Below are positions 1 to 8,709 of a stretch of DNA of 64,000 nucleotides, one piece after another. The DNA lies in contig NZ_BSTR01000020.1 of NCBI RefSeq assembly GCF_030269645.1, positions 11,198-75,197 on the forward strand, read 5' to 3'. The position numbers were made by a program, and so were the translations under genes. The notes beneath the pieces are model-generated. The model was not told where the DNA came from, did no database searches, and was given only the letters and a program-made list of their open reading frames with translations. Numbering within the stretch: position 1 is the first letter of the stretch; each line of letters begins with the position of its first letter. Source of the DNA: Actinokineospora sp. NBRC 105648. Its GTDB lineage: Bacteria; Actinomycetota; Actinomycetes; Mycobacteriales; Pseudonocardiaceae.

Positions 1-170
1 CGGTCGAGCCGGACGTGGTCGAGCCGGACGTGGTCGAGCCGGACGTGGTCGAGCCGGACGTGGTCGAGCCGGACGTGGTCGAGCCGGACGTGGTCGAGCC
101 GGACGTGGTCGAGCCGGACGTGGTCGAGCCGGACGTGGTCGAGGGGGCGCCGGGGCGGCCCCTCGACTAG
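1..170 (+). CDS. 3' end of a gene of unknown function with a VEPDV pentapeptide-repeat tail
   Basis: Frame 3 is open from the window edge to a TAG at 168-170. The visible protein is nine consecutive VEPDV pentapeptides followed by [10 protein letters not shown] and the stop. Only the C-terminal tail is in the window, so the function cannot be read. An acidic proline-rich repeat tail like this is usually an unstructured extension or a surface spacer (inference). The stop lies one base from the fbiC stop on the other strand, so the two genes converge with no terminator space. Confidence 0.6.
   Translation, partial: VEPDVVEPDVVEPDVVEPDVVEPDVVEPDVVEPDVVEPDVVEPDVVEGAPGRPLD
3..143 (+). repeat. 15-bp tandem repeat, nine perfect copies
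   Basis: The unit gtcgagccggacgtg is repeated nine times without a mismatch (3-137), followed by a six-base partial copy. The unit is five codons, so copy-number change keeps the reading frame. Perfect identity suggests recent slippage expansion. Confidence 0.95.
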
Positions 171-171
171 G

Positions 172-2760
172 TCAGGAAACGGTGATCGGCAGCAGGTTCG
201 GCTTCCACACCCCGTCGTGGGCCAGGCCCGCGGCGCGGCGCTCCGGAGGGACCACGCCGTAGGTGGTGGTGCGCTGCCGGGCCGGTCGGCCCGCCGCGGC
301 GGCCAGGGCCTCGAGGTCGGCGATGGTCTTGTAGCTGCCGTTGTCGCTGCCCGCCATCCGGCTGATGGTCTCCTCCATCAGCGTGCCGCCCAGGTCGTTC
401 ACCCCGCCGCGCAGGACGTCGACCACGCCCGGGTCGCCGAGCTTGACCCAGCTGGTCTGGATGTTCGAGATCCGGCCGTGCAGCAGGATCCGGGCCAGCG
501 CGTGCACCGCCCGGTTCTCCAGGTGCGTGGGCCCGGGCCGGGCGATGCCCGCCAGGTAGAGCGGGGCGTTGGTGTGCACGAACGGCAGCAGCACGAACTC
601 GCTGAACCCGCCGGTGTCGGCCTGCACCGAGGCGATCAGCTTGAGGTGGGCCACCCAGTGCGCCGGGGTGTCGACGTGGCCGTACATCATCGTCGAGGTG
701 GTGGGGATGCCCAGCCGGTGCGCGGTCGTGACGACCTCGATCCACGTGGCGGTGGGGAGTTTGCCCTTGGTGAGGATCCACCGGACGTCGTCGTCGAGGA
801 TCTCCGCGGCGGTCCCGGGCAATGAGTCCACACCGGACTCCCGGGCGGCGCTCAGCCAGTCGGCGATGGACAGGTTGGTCCGGGAGGCGCCGTTGACCAC
901 CTCCATCGGCGAGAAGGCGTGCACGTGCAGGCCGGGGGCGCGCTTCTTCACCTCGGCGGCGATGTCGAAGTAGGCCGTGCCGGGCAGGTCCGGGTGGATG
1001 CCGCCCTGCATGCAGACCTCGGTGGCGCCGACGTCCCAAGCCTGCTCCGCGCGCATGCCGACCTGGTCCAACGACAGCGTGTAGGCGTCGGCGTCGGTGC
1101 GGCGCTGGGCGAAGGCGCAGAAGCGGCACCCGGTGTAGCAGACGTTGGTGAAGTTGATGTTGCGGGTGACCACGTAGGTGATGTCGTCGCCCACGGCCTG
1201 CGCGCGCAGCGCGTCGGCCAGCGCGGCCAGCGCCTCGATCTCGGCACCGGGGCCCGCCGAGAGCAGGGTCAACGAGTCCGAATCGGACAGTCCGGCCGGG
1301 TCGCGCTCCGCGTTGCGCAGCGCCACGAGGAAGTCCGGGCGGATGGCGCCACCGGCGCCCACCGCGGAGGTCTTGCGCTCGACCTGGCCGCGCAGTTCCT
1401 CCCAGTCGCCGTAGACCGAGTCGAAGTCGTCGCGGCGGTCACCCGTGCGGCCCTCGGTGTCGATCGAGGTGTGCAGGTCGGTGCGGCCGGAGTCGACGAG
1501 GGCGACCTCCGGCTCCTGCCACGGCCGCCCGACCAGCGGCGCGTCCTCGACCGCCAGCCCGGTCTCCGGGTCGGCCAACGCCGCCACGTGCGCGGACAGC
1601 CGCGGGTCGAGCCACGGCTCGCCGCGCTTGAGGTACTCGGGGTAGATGGTCAGCCGCTCGGCGAGCCGGAACCCGGCCTCGGCGGTGCGCGCGGCCAAGT
1701 CCTCGATCTGCGGCCACGGCCGCTCGGGGTTCACGTGGTCCGGGGTCAGCGGCGACACCCCGCCCCAGTCGTCGACGCCCGCGCGCAGCAGCATCCCGAA
1801 CTCGCCGCCGATCAGGTTGGGCGGGGCCTGGATGCGCGCCTTCGGACCGAGGACCACCCGGGCGACGGCGACCGTGGCGGCCAGTTCAGCGGCCTCGGCG
1901 TCGGGCATGCCGCGCATCGCGGTGTCCGGCTTGGCCCGGAAGTTCTGGATGATCACCTCTTGCACACCGCCGTAGCGGCGGGACACCTGGCGGATCGCGA
2001 AGATCGACTCGACCCGGTCGGCCAGTGTCTCGCCGATGCCGATCAGCACGCCGGTGGTGAACGGGACCGCCGAGCGGCCCGCCTCCTCCAGCACCCGCAG
2101 CCGGACGGCGGGCTCCTTGTCCGGTGAGCCGTAGTGCGGGCCGCCGGGCTCGGACCACAGCGCCGTCGAGGTGGTCTCCAGCATCATGCCCATCGACGGC
2201 GCGACCGGCTTGAGCCGCTGGAAGTCCGTCCAGGACAGCACCCCGGGGTTGAGGTGCGGCAGCAGCCCGGTCTCCTCGAGCACCCGGATCGCCATGGCGC
2301 GCACATAGGACAGCGTGTCCGGGTAGCCGGCCGCCTCCAGCCACTCGCGAGCGGCGTCCCAGCGGTCCTCGGGCCGGTCGCCCAGGGTGAACAGGGCCTC
2401 CTTGCAACCCATGGCGGCACCCTGGCGGGCGATCTCCAGCACCTCGTCGGGGCTGAGGAACGGCGCGGGCAACCTGCCTGGGACGGTCGCGAAGGTGCAG
2501 TAGTGACACCGGTCACGGCAGAGCCGGGTGAGCGGGATGAACACCTTACGCGAGTACGTGATCACCCCGGGCCTGCCCGTGGCCACGAGCCCGGCGTCGC
2601 GGACCCGCGACGCGGTGGCGAACAGGTCGTCGAGGTGCTCACCGCGCGCGTGCAGCAGGACCTCGGCCTCGACCTGGTCGATCACCACACCGTCGCGCGC
2701 CCGGCGCAACGCGCGCCGGATCGCGGACTCGGTGGGTTCGGGCACGTCTACACGGGTCAC
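172..2760 (-). CDS. fbiC: FbiC, 7,8-didemethyl-8-hydroxy-5-deazariboflavin (FO) synthase
   Basis: This is the fused CofG/CofH radical-SAM enzyme that makes the FO chromophore of coenzyme F420 from tyrosine and 5-amino-6-ribitylaminouracil. Two radical-SAM halves are visible, each with a CxxxCxxC iron-sulfur motif: CRDRCHYC near residue 81 and CYTGCRFC near residue 540. About 862 aa is the normal length for the actinobacterial fusion. I chose the GTG at 2760 because GGAGG lies five bases before it. An in-frame GTG at 2784 would add eight residues but has no ribosome site. The gene lies downstream of the doxX gene and converges on the VEPDV gene. Identification is firm; the exact start is less so. 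Confidence 0.96.
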   Translation of the reverse strand: MTRVDVPEPTESAIRRALRRARDGVVIDQVEAEVLLHARGEHLDDLFATASRVRDAGLVATGRPGVITYSRKVFIPLTRLCRDRCHYCTFATVPGRLPAPFLSPDEVLEIARQGAAMGCKEALFTLGDRPEDRWDAAREWLEAAGYPDTLSYVRAMAIRVLEETGLLPHLNPGVLSWTDFQRLKPVAPSMGMMLETTSTALWSEPGGPHYGSPDKEPAVRLRVLEEAGRSAVPFTTGVLIGIGETLADRVESIFAIRQVSRRYGGVQEVIIQNFRAKPDTAMRGMPDAEAAELAATVAVARVVLGPKARIQAPPNLIGGEFGMLLRAGVDDWGGVSPLTPDHVNPERPWPQIEDLAARTAEAGFRLAERLTIYPEYLKRGEPWLDPRLSAHVAALADPETGLAVEDAPLVGRPWQEPEVALVDSGRTDLHTSIDTEGRTGDRRDDFDSVYGDWEELRGQVERKTSAVGAGGAIRPDFLVALRNAERDPAGLSDSDSLTLLSAGPGAEIEALAALADALRAQAVGDDITYVVTRNINFTNVCYTGCRFCAFAQRRTDADAYTLSLDQVGMRAEQAWDVGATEVCMQGGIHPDLPGTAYFDIAAEVKKRAPGLHVHAFSPMEVVNGASRTNLSIADWLSAARESGVDSLPGTAAEILDDDVRWILTKGKLPTATWIEVVTTAHRLGIPTTSTMMYGHVDTPAHWVAHLKLIASVQADTGGFSEFVLLPFVHTNAPLYLAGIARPGPTHLENRAVHALARILLHGRISNIQTSWVKLGDPGVVDVLRGGVNDLGGTLMEETISRMAGSDNGSYKTIADLEALAAAAGRPARQRTTTYGVVPPERRAAGLAHDGVWKPNLLPITVS

Positions 2761-2835
2761 GGACACCTCCAGGAAGCGGCTCACACCAACCTATCCACCG
2801 ATAGGGACGCGTGAGCCGTCCTGGTGATTCCGGAC

Positions 2836-3387
2836 TCAGCCGGGAATGACGTTCCCCACTGCCTTCTTGGCCTTCGTCGGCACGCTCGAGACCGCCGACC
2901 CGACCGTGTCGGTGGTGTCGGAGATCCAGTCGCCGAGGTCGTGACCGGCGCGCTTGGCCCGCCAGGCGACCGACGGCTTGCCGTGCGTGTCGGCCGAGGC
3001 CAGCAGCAGGCCGCCGAGCAGGCTGACGTTCTTGAAGAACTGGACCTGCTGGCGCTGGCGCTCCTCCGGGTCCTTCTCCTCCCAGAAGCGGTGCGCCGCC
3101 AGCGTGGTCGGGACCAGGCTGCCGGAGAGCAGCAGCGCGGCGAGCCGGGGGAACTTGCCCAGCGCGAGCGCGAGCCCGGCGCCGATCTTGACCGCGCCGT
3201 CGATCTTGACCAGCGTGGCCGGGTCGGTCGGCACCTGGGCGGGGAGCTTGTCGCCCACCTTGTCCAGGGTGTCGGTCAGCAGCGGCTTGGCCGCCTCGAC
3301 GTGGGCCTGGGGGGCGCGCAGCACGTTGACGCCGCCCGCGATGAAGATCGTGGCGAGCATCGGCCGGGCCAGCCTGCGCAGGATCAT
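2836..3387 (-). CDS. DoxX family membrane protein
   Basis: This is a 183-aa protein with several hydrophobic segments. It begins MILRRLARPMLATIFIAGG, the typical start of actinobacterial DoxX-family proteins, and has the family's central region with a conserved WEEKDP stretch around residue 105. DoxX proteins are small membrane proteins linked to redox or oxidative stress; the biochemical role is not settled. The start follows AGAGGA by about eight bases and sits 11 bp after the hemerythrin gene, so the two are probably co-transcribed. Confidence 0.85.
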   Translation of the reverse strand: MILRRLARPMLATIFIAGGVNVLRAPQAHVEAAKPLLTDTLDKVGDKLPAQVPTDPATLVKIDGAVKIGAGLALALGKFPRLAALLLSGSLVPTTLAAHRFWEEKDPEERQRQQVQFFKNVSLLGGLLLASADTHGKPSVAWRAKRAGHDLGDWISDTTDTVGSAVSSVPTKAKKAVGNVIPG

Positions 3388-3398
3388 GGTCAGTCCTC

Positions 3399-3905
3399 TC
3401 AGTCGTCGATCCGGTCCTTGGTCTGCTCGACCAGCTCGCGGACGTGGGTCAGGTCGCCGCAGCCCGCCTTGATCCGCTCCTCGCGCACGCTGAGGAACCG
3501 CTCCCCCAGCTCCGCGCGGCGCTCGTCCGGGACATTGCGGCGGGCGTCGTCGAGGATGGTCCGCTCCTCCTCGTCGACGTGGTGGTTGACCGCCTTGACC
3601 AGGTCCTCGAGCTTCTCGTCCCACTGCTCGGAGCCCGCCGCCCCCGCCTCCAGCACGGCGAGCAGGGCCACGTGGCCCTCGGCGTGCTCCTCGGCACCGT
3701 GCTCGACCTCGTGGTCGTCGATGCCCTTGAACCGGCGCAGCGCCGGGTAGACCTCGGACTCCTCGGCCTCGGCGTGCGCGACCAGCAGCCCGGCCAGCTC
3801 GCCGAGCACCTGGTCCCGGTCGTTGGAGCTGTCGCGCAGCAGGCGGAACAGGTCCTCGAACCGGCGGTGGTCGGCCAGGATCAACTCGATCACGTCTGCG
3901 GACAT
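3399..3905 (-). CDS. hemerythrin HHE domain protein
   Basis: The 168-aa protein has the four-helix hemerythrin pattern of histidines and carboxylates: HRRFE near residue 13, HAEAEE near 45, EHAEGH near 74 and HHVDEEE near 110. These residues bind a di-iron centre that senses or stores O2 or NO. Two ATGs lie in tandem. The one at 3905 is preferred because AGGAGG lies five bases upstream, against two bases for 3908. It heads a likely two-gene operon with the DoxX gene. The C-terminal roughly 40 residues are charged and helical. The substrate in vivo is not known. Confidence 0.9.
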   Translation of the reverse strand: MSADVIELILADHRRFEDLFRLLRDSSNDRDQVLGELAGLLVAHAEAEESEVYPALRRFKGIDDHEVEHGAEEHAEGHVALLAVLEAGAAGSEQWDEKLEDLVKAVNHHVDEEERTILDDARRNVPDERRAELGERFLSVREERIKAGCGDLTHVRELVEQTKDRIDD

Positions 3906-3986
3906 CATGGCCTCCTGTGCGGTGTGTCGCCTGGGTCTTACCCCTGGCCGCGCCAGGTCAACCCTCAGGCCACGGCAAGTCGATCG

Positions 3987-4856
3987 TCACCGCAAGTCGA
4001 TCTCCGCGCGGGCCCGGGCCAGGGCGGCGGCCGAGACGGGCAGCAGCGGCAGCCGCACGGCCGGGGTGGCGATGCGGCCCAGCGCGTGCAGCACCGCCTT
4101 GACCACGACCGGGTTGGGCTCGGCGAACAGGGCCGCGGCCAACCGGGCCAGGCGGTGCCCGAGCGCGCGGGCGCGGGCGACGTCGCCGGTGTGCCAGGCG
4201 TCGACGAGATCGGCGAAGCCGCGGGTGTCCAGGTGTGCCGAGGCCAGGATGCCGCCGTCGGCACCGATCGCGAGGAGCGGGGAGATCAGCACGTCGTCGC
4301 CGCCGTAGACGGTGAAGCCCGCGGGCCGCTCGGCCATCAGGGTGACCGTTTCGCCGTCGAGCGCGCCCGCGGAGTGCTTGGTGCCGACGACGCCGGGGAC
4401 CCCGGCCAGCCGCAGGACGGTCTCGGCGGTGAGCTCCAGTCCAGTGCGATAGGGGACGTTGTACACGATCAGGGGAACCGGGCCCGCGAGCGCGGCGAAG
4501 TGGGCGAGCACGCCGTCCGCGGTCGGCCGGGTGAACGGCGGCACCGGCACCAGCGCCGCGGCGACACCGTCGGGCAGCTCGGCCAGCGCCTTGGCCGACC
4601 CCGCCGTGTCGTTGGAGCCACAGCCGACGATCAGCGGCACACCGTGCTCGTCGGCGACGCGGGCGCACACCGACAGCACGGTCGCGCGTTCGTCCACGGT
4701 CAGCGTCGCCGCCTCCGCGGTGGTTCCCAGCGCGACCAGCCCGACCGCGCCCCCGGCCAGCACGTCCCGTGCGAGACGCTCAAGGGAGGCGGTATCGACG
4801 CGGTCGTCGGCGGTGAACGGGGTGATCAGCGGTACCAGGACACCGGTGGGCAGCAT
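3987..4856 (-). CDS. dapA: DapA-family aldolase (4-hydroxy-tetrahydrodipicolinate synthase family)
   Basis: This is a 289-aa TIM-barrel class I aldolase. The family motifs are present: GTTAEA near residue 43 (GTTGE in DapA), YNVPYRTG near 130 (catalytic Tyr and the carboxylate-binding Arg) and VGTKHSAG near 157 with the Schiff-base Lys. This supports pyruvate condensation chemistry. Whether aspartate semialdehyde is the partner cannot be told, since family members also act on other aldehydes. The ATG at 4856 follows GGAGG closely. The gene sits 74 bp after cobN on the same strand. The ten bases atcgacttgc at its 3' end are repeated just after the stop. Confidence 0.85.
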   Translation of the reverse strand: MLPTGVLVPLITPFTADDRVDTASLERLARDVLAGGAVGLVALGTTAEAATLTVDERATVLSVCARVADEHGVPLIVGCGSNDTAGSAKALAELPDGVAAALVPVPPFTRPTADGVLAHFAALAGPVPLIVYNVPYRTGLELTAETVLRLAGVPGVVGTKHSAGALDGETVTLMAERPAGFTVYGGDDVLISPLLAIGADGGILASAHLDTRGFADLVDAWHTGDVARARALGHRLARLAAALFAEPNPVVVKAVLHALGRIATPAVRLPLLPVSAAALARARAEIDLR

Positions 4857-4930
4857 GCCTCCGATCCTGCTGCCCACCGCGCACCGCACACCACCAAGAA
4901 CCTGCCTGGCCGCGCCGAGAACCCGCCGAT

Positions 4931-7900
4931 CTACTCCGAGCCCGCCTCGATGTCGCCCTCGACCTGCAGGTACAGCTCCTGCAACTGGCGCAGGGTGTCC
5001 GGGTCGGGCTCGGCCCACATCTTGCGCTCGGCCGCCTCCAGCAGGCGTTCGGCGATACCGTGCAGCGCCCACGGGTTGGACTCGGTGAGGAACTTGCGGT
5101 TCTCCGGGTCCAGCGCGTAGGTCTGCGCGAGCTTGTCGTACATCCAGTCGGCCACCACGCCCGTCGTGGCGTCGTAGCCGAACAGGTAGTCGACCGTGGC
5201 CGCCAGCTCGAAGGCGCCCTTGTAGCCGTGCCGCCGCATGGCCTCGATCCAGCGCGGGTTGACCACGCGGGAGCGGAACACCCGGTTGGTCTCCTCGGCC
5301 AGCGACCGGGTGCGCACGGACTCAGGGCGGGTGCTGTCGCCGATGTAGGCCGCGGGCGCGGTGCCGGTGAGCGCGCGGACGGTGGCGATCATGCCGCCGT
5401 GGTACTGGAAGTAGTCGTCGGAGTCGGCGATGTCGTGCTCACGGGTGTCGACGTTCTTGGCCGCGACGTTGATCCGCTTGTAGGCCGACTCCATGTCCGC
5501 GCGGGCGGCGGCGCCGTCTAGCTCGCGGCCGTAGGCGAAGCCGCCCCAGACCGCGTAGACCTCGGCGAGGTCGGAGTCGTCGCGCCAGTTGTGGCTGTCG
5601 ATCAGCGGCAGCAGGCCCGCCCCGTAGGCGCCGGGCTTGGAGCCGAAGATCCGCGTGGTGGCGCTGCGCTCGCCCTTCTCGGCGTCGGCCTGGACGTGCG
5701 CGCGGACGAAGTTGTCCTCGTCGGACTCCGCCAGCGCGGCGACCAGTCGGACGGCGTCGTCGAGCAGGTAGACCACGTGCGGGAAGGCGTCGCGGAAGAA
5801 GCCCGAGATGCGCACCGTCACGTCGATGCGCGGCCGGCCCAGCTCGGCCAGCGGGATGACCTCCAGGCTGCTGACCCGCCGGGACGCCTCGTCCCAGACC
5901 GGGCGCGCGCCCAGCAGGGCCAGCACCTCGGCGATGTCGTCGCCGGAGGTGCGCATGGCCGAGGTGCCCCACACCGACAGGCCCACCGAGCGCGGCCACT
6001 CGCCGGTGTCCTCGCGGTAGCGGGCGACCAGCGACTCGGCCATCGCCGAGCCGGTCTCCCAGGCCAGCCTGCTCGGGATCGCCTTGGGGTCGACGGAGTA
6101 GAAGTTGCGGCCGGTGGGCAGCACGTTGACCAGGCCGCGCAGCGGCGAGCCGCTCGGGCCCGCGGGCACGTAGCCGCCGTCGAGGGCGTGCAGCACGTGG
6201 TCGATCTCGTCGGTGGTCTTGGCCAGCCGCGGCACGATCTCCGTCGCGGCGAAGGTCAAGACGTCGACGACGGCCGCGTTGTCCTCGTGCAGGACGTCCC
6301 GGGTGACCTGCTGGGCCTCGCCGGGCACCCAGCCGTGGTCCTCCATGGCCTGCACCAGCGCGAGGCCGACGGCGTCGATCTCGTCGGTCTTGGTCCGGGT
6401 CTCCGAGCCGTCCTCGCGCAGCCCCAGCGCCTCGCGCAGGCCGGGCAGCGCGGCGGCCTGGCCGCCCCACATCTGCCGGGCGCGCAGCATCGAGTTGACC
6501 AGGTTGACCCGACCCGGCCCGGTCGGGGCGTCGCCGAGGGTGTGCAGGCCGTCGCGGATCTGCACGTCCTTGATCTCGCACAGCCAGCCGTCGACGTGCA
6601 GCAGGAAGTCGTCGAACTCCGCGTCGTGCGGGCGGTCGTCCAGGCCGAGGTCGTGGTCGAGCTTGGCGGCCTGGATCAGCGTCCAGATCTGCGCCCGGAT
6701 GGCCGGGAGCTTGGCCGGGTCCATCGCGGCGATGTTGGCGTGCTCGTCGAGCAGCTGCTCGAGCCGGGCGATGTCGCCGTAGCTCTCGGCGCGCGCCATC
6801 GGCGGCACCAGGTGGTCGACCAGGGTGGCGTGCGCGCGGCGCTTGGCCTGGGTGCCCTCGCCCGGGTCGTTGACCAGGAACGGGTAGACCAGCGGCAGGT
6901 CGCCCAGCGCGGCGTCCGGGCCGCAGGCCGCGGACAGGCCCAGGTTCTTGCCGGGCAGCCACTCCAGGTTGCCGTGCTTGCCCAGGTGGATCATGGCGTG
7001 CGCGCCGAAGCTGTCGGCGACCCAGCGGTAGGCGGCCAGGTAGTGGTGGCTGGGCGGCAGGTCCGGGTCGTGGTAGATCGCCACCGGGTTCTCGCCGAAC
7101 CCGCGCGGCGGCTGGACCATCAGCACCACGTTGCCGGTCCGCAGGGCGGCCAGCACGATCTCGCCCTCGGGGTCCTGGGAACGGTCGACGAACAGCTCAC
7201 CGGGCGCCGGTCCCCAGTGCTGCTCCATCGACTCGCGCAGCTCGGCGGGCAGGGTGTCGAAGAACGCGCGGTAGTCGGCGGCGGAGATGCGCACCGGGTT
7301 GCCGGTGAGCTGCTTCTCGGTGAGCCAGTTCGGGTCTTGGCCGCCCGCCTCGATCAGCGCGTGGATCAGCGCGTCGCCGTCGCCTGCCGCGCGACCGGGG
7401 AGGGCGCCCTCGGCACCGAGGTCGTAGCCGGCGCGGTCGAGCGCGTCGAGCAGGCGGATGGCGCTGACCGGGGTGTCCAGGCCGACGGCGTTGCCGATCC
7501 GAGAGTGCTTGGTGGGGTAGGCCGACAGCATCAGCGCGATCTTGCGCTCGGCGGCCGGGGTGTGCCGGAGGGCGGCGTGCTTGACCGCGATCCCGGCGAC
7601 CCGGGCGGCGCGCTCGGGGTCGGGCACGTAGACCGAGAGGCCGTCGCGGTCCTGCTCCTTGAACGAGAACGGGACGGTGATCAGGCGGCCGTCGAACTCC
7701 GGGACCGCGACCTGGGTAGCGGTGTCCAAAGGGGACAGACCGTCGTCACTGTCCTCCCAGGACTGCCGATCCGAGGTGAGGCAGAGTCCTTGCAGGATGG
7801 GGATGTCGAGGTCGGCGAGGGCGCCGACGTCCCATGCGCCGTCGTCGCCGCCGGCACCCGCGGCGGCAGGGAGCGTGCCACCGGCGGCGAGGACGGTGAC

Positions 7901-8524
7901 CACCAGGGCATCGAGCGTGCCGAGGATTGCGAGCAGCTCGGCGGGCGCGGTGCGCAGCGAGGCGCAGTAGACCGGGACGGCGACGCCGCCCTTGTCCTCG
8001 ACCGCGTCGGCCAGCGCCCCCACGAACGCGGTGTTCCCGGCGAGGTGGTGCGCGCGGTAGTAGAGGATCCCGACCCGCGGCCCCTCGGTGCGGCGCGGCG
8101 TGCGCTCGAAGTGGCCCCACGGGGAGAGCTCGACCGGCGGGGCGAAGCCGGTGCCGGTGAGCAGGAGCGTGTCGGAGAGGAAGTGAACAAGCTCACGCAG
8201 GTTGTCCGGGCCACCGAAGGCGAGGTAGCGGTGCGCCTCGGCGACGACGCCGCCGGGCGCGGTCGAGCACTCCATCAGCTCCGCGTCGGGCGCCTGCTCA
8301 CCGCCGAGGACCACGACCGGGCGCCTGCCCGCGAGCAGCGCGTCCAGCCCGGCCTCCCAGGCGCGGCGTCCGCCGAGCAGCCGCACCACGACGATGTCGA
8401 CACCGTCGAGCAGCGGCGGCAGGTCGTCGACGTGCAGGCGGGCGGGGTTGGCCAGCCGGTAGTCCGCGCCGCTGGCGCGGGCGGAGAGGAGGTCGGTGTC
8501 CGAGGTCGACAAGAGCAGGATCAT
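4931..8524 (-). CDS. cobN: CobN, cobaltochelatase large subunit
   Basis: CobN is the large, substrate-binding subunit of the ATP-dependent aerobic cobaltochelatase that inserts Co2+ into hydrogenobyrinic acid a,c-diamide. The 1197-aa length matches the family. The CobN/BchH signature is present as HLGKHGNLEWLPGKN in the middle, and NVLPTGRNFYSVDP lies further on. The ATG at 8524 has GGAAGG about seven bases upstream. A cobalamin riboswitch lies directly upstream, so expression should fall when AdoCbl is plentiful. No CobS or CobT gene is in the window, so the fused ChlI-ChlD protein at 23431 is the likely ATPase partner (inference). Confidence 0.97.
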   Translation of the reverse strand: MILLLSTSDTDLLSARASGADYRLANPARLHVDDLPPLLDGVDIVVVRLLGGRRAWEAGLDALLAGRRPVVVLGGEQAPDAELMECSTAPGGVVAEAHRYLAFGGPDNLRELVHFLSDTLLLTGTGFAPPVELSPWGHFERTPRRTEGPRVGILYYRAHHLAGNTAFVGALADAVEDKGGVAVPVYCASLRTAPAELLAILGTLDALVVTVLAAGGTLPAAAGAGGDDGAWDVGALADLDIPILQGLCLTSDRQSWEDSDDGLSPLDTATQVAVPEFDGRLITVPFSFKEQDRDGLSVYVPDPERAARVAGIAVKHAALRHTPAAERKIALMLSAYPTKHSRIGNAVGLDTPVSAIRLLDALDRAGYDLGAEGALPGRAAGDGDALIHALIEAGGQDPNWLTEKQLTGNPVRISAADYRAFFDTLPAELRESMEQHWGPAPGELFVDRSQDPEGEIVLAALRTGNVVLMVQPPRGFGENPVAIYHDPDLPPSHHYLAAYRWVADSFGAHAMIHLGKHGNLEWLPGKNLGLSAACGPDAALGDLPLVYPFLVNDPGEGTQAKRRAHATLVDHLVPPMARAESYGDIARLEQLLDEHANIAAMDPAKLPAIRAQIWTLIQAAKLDHDLGLDDRPHDAEFDDFLLHVDGWLCEIKDVQIRDGLHTLGDAPTGPGRVNLVNSMLRARQMWGGQAAALPGLREALGLREDGSETRTKTDEIDAVGLALVQAMEDHGWVPGEAQQVTRDVLHEDNAAVVDVLTFAATEIVPRLAKTTDEIDHVLHALDGGYVPAGPSGSPLRGLVNVLPTGRNFYSVDPKAIPSRLAWETGSAMAESLVARYREDTGEWPRSVGLSVWGTSAMRTSGDDIAEVLALLGARPVWDEASRRVSSLEVIPLAELGRPRIDVTVRISGFFRDAFPHVVYLLDDAVRLVAALAESDEDNFVRAHVQADAEKGERSATTRIFGSKPGAYGAGLLPLIDSHNWRDDSDLAEVYAVWGGFAYGRELDGAAARADMESAYKRINVAAKNVDTREHDIADSDDYFQYHGGMIATVRALTGTAPAAYIGDSTRPESVRTRSLAEETNRVFRSRVVNPRWIEAMRRHGYKGAFELAATVDYLFGYDATTGVVADWMYDKLAQTYALDPENRKFLTESNPWALHGIAERLLEAAERKMWAEPDPDTLRQLQELYLQVEGDIEAGSE

Positions 8525-8554
8525 GAGGGCCCTTCCTGGGGTCCTCGCCCCGGG

Positions 8555-8690
8555 TCGTGGGTGGCGGTGGCAGGAGTGTCCTGGCTCCCGGATCAGCGTT
8601 CCCCTGGGTTCAGGGCCGCTCCCCCGGTGACAGTGGCGGGACCGCGCCGGACTCGCACCGGCTTCCTCCACGTGCCATCGCTGTGTCCGG
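8555..8690 (-). promoter_or_regulatory. cobalamin (AdoCbl) riboswitch upstream of cobN
   Basis: Read on the minus strand, the leader carries the conserved pieces of a cobalamin riboswitch in order: GGTGCGAGTCCGG, a GC-rich stem, GCCACTGT (B12 box) and CCGGGAGCCAGGACAC. It ends about 30 bases before the cobN start, as expected for control by masking the ribosome site or by early termination. Edges are approximate. Confidence 0.95.
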
Positions 8691-8695
8691 ACCAC

Positions 8696-8703
8696 CCTAT
8701 ATT
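8696..8703. promoter_or_regulatory. overlapping -10 boxes for cobN (minus) and cobG (plus)
   Basis: The short AT island cctatatt reads TATATT (8698-8703) on the plus strand, six bases before the cobG GTG. It reads TATAGG (8701-8696) on the minus strand, just upstream of the cobN riboswitch. One island could therefore serve both divergent genes, with cobG leaderless. The -35 elements are not convincing. Confidence 0.5.
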
Positions 8704-8709
8704 CGGACG

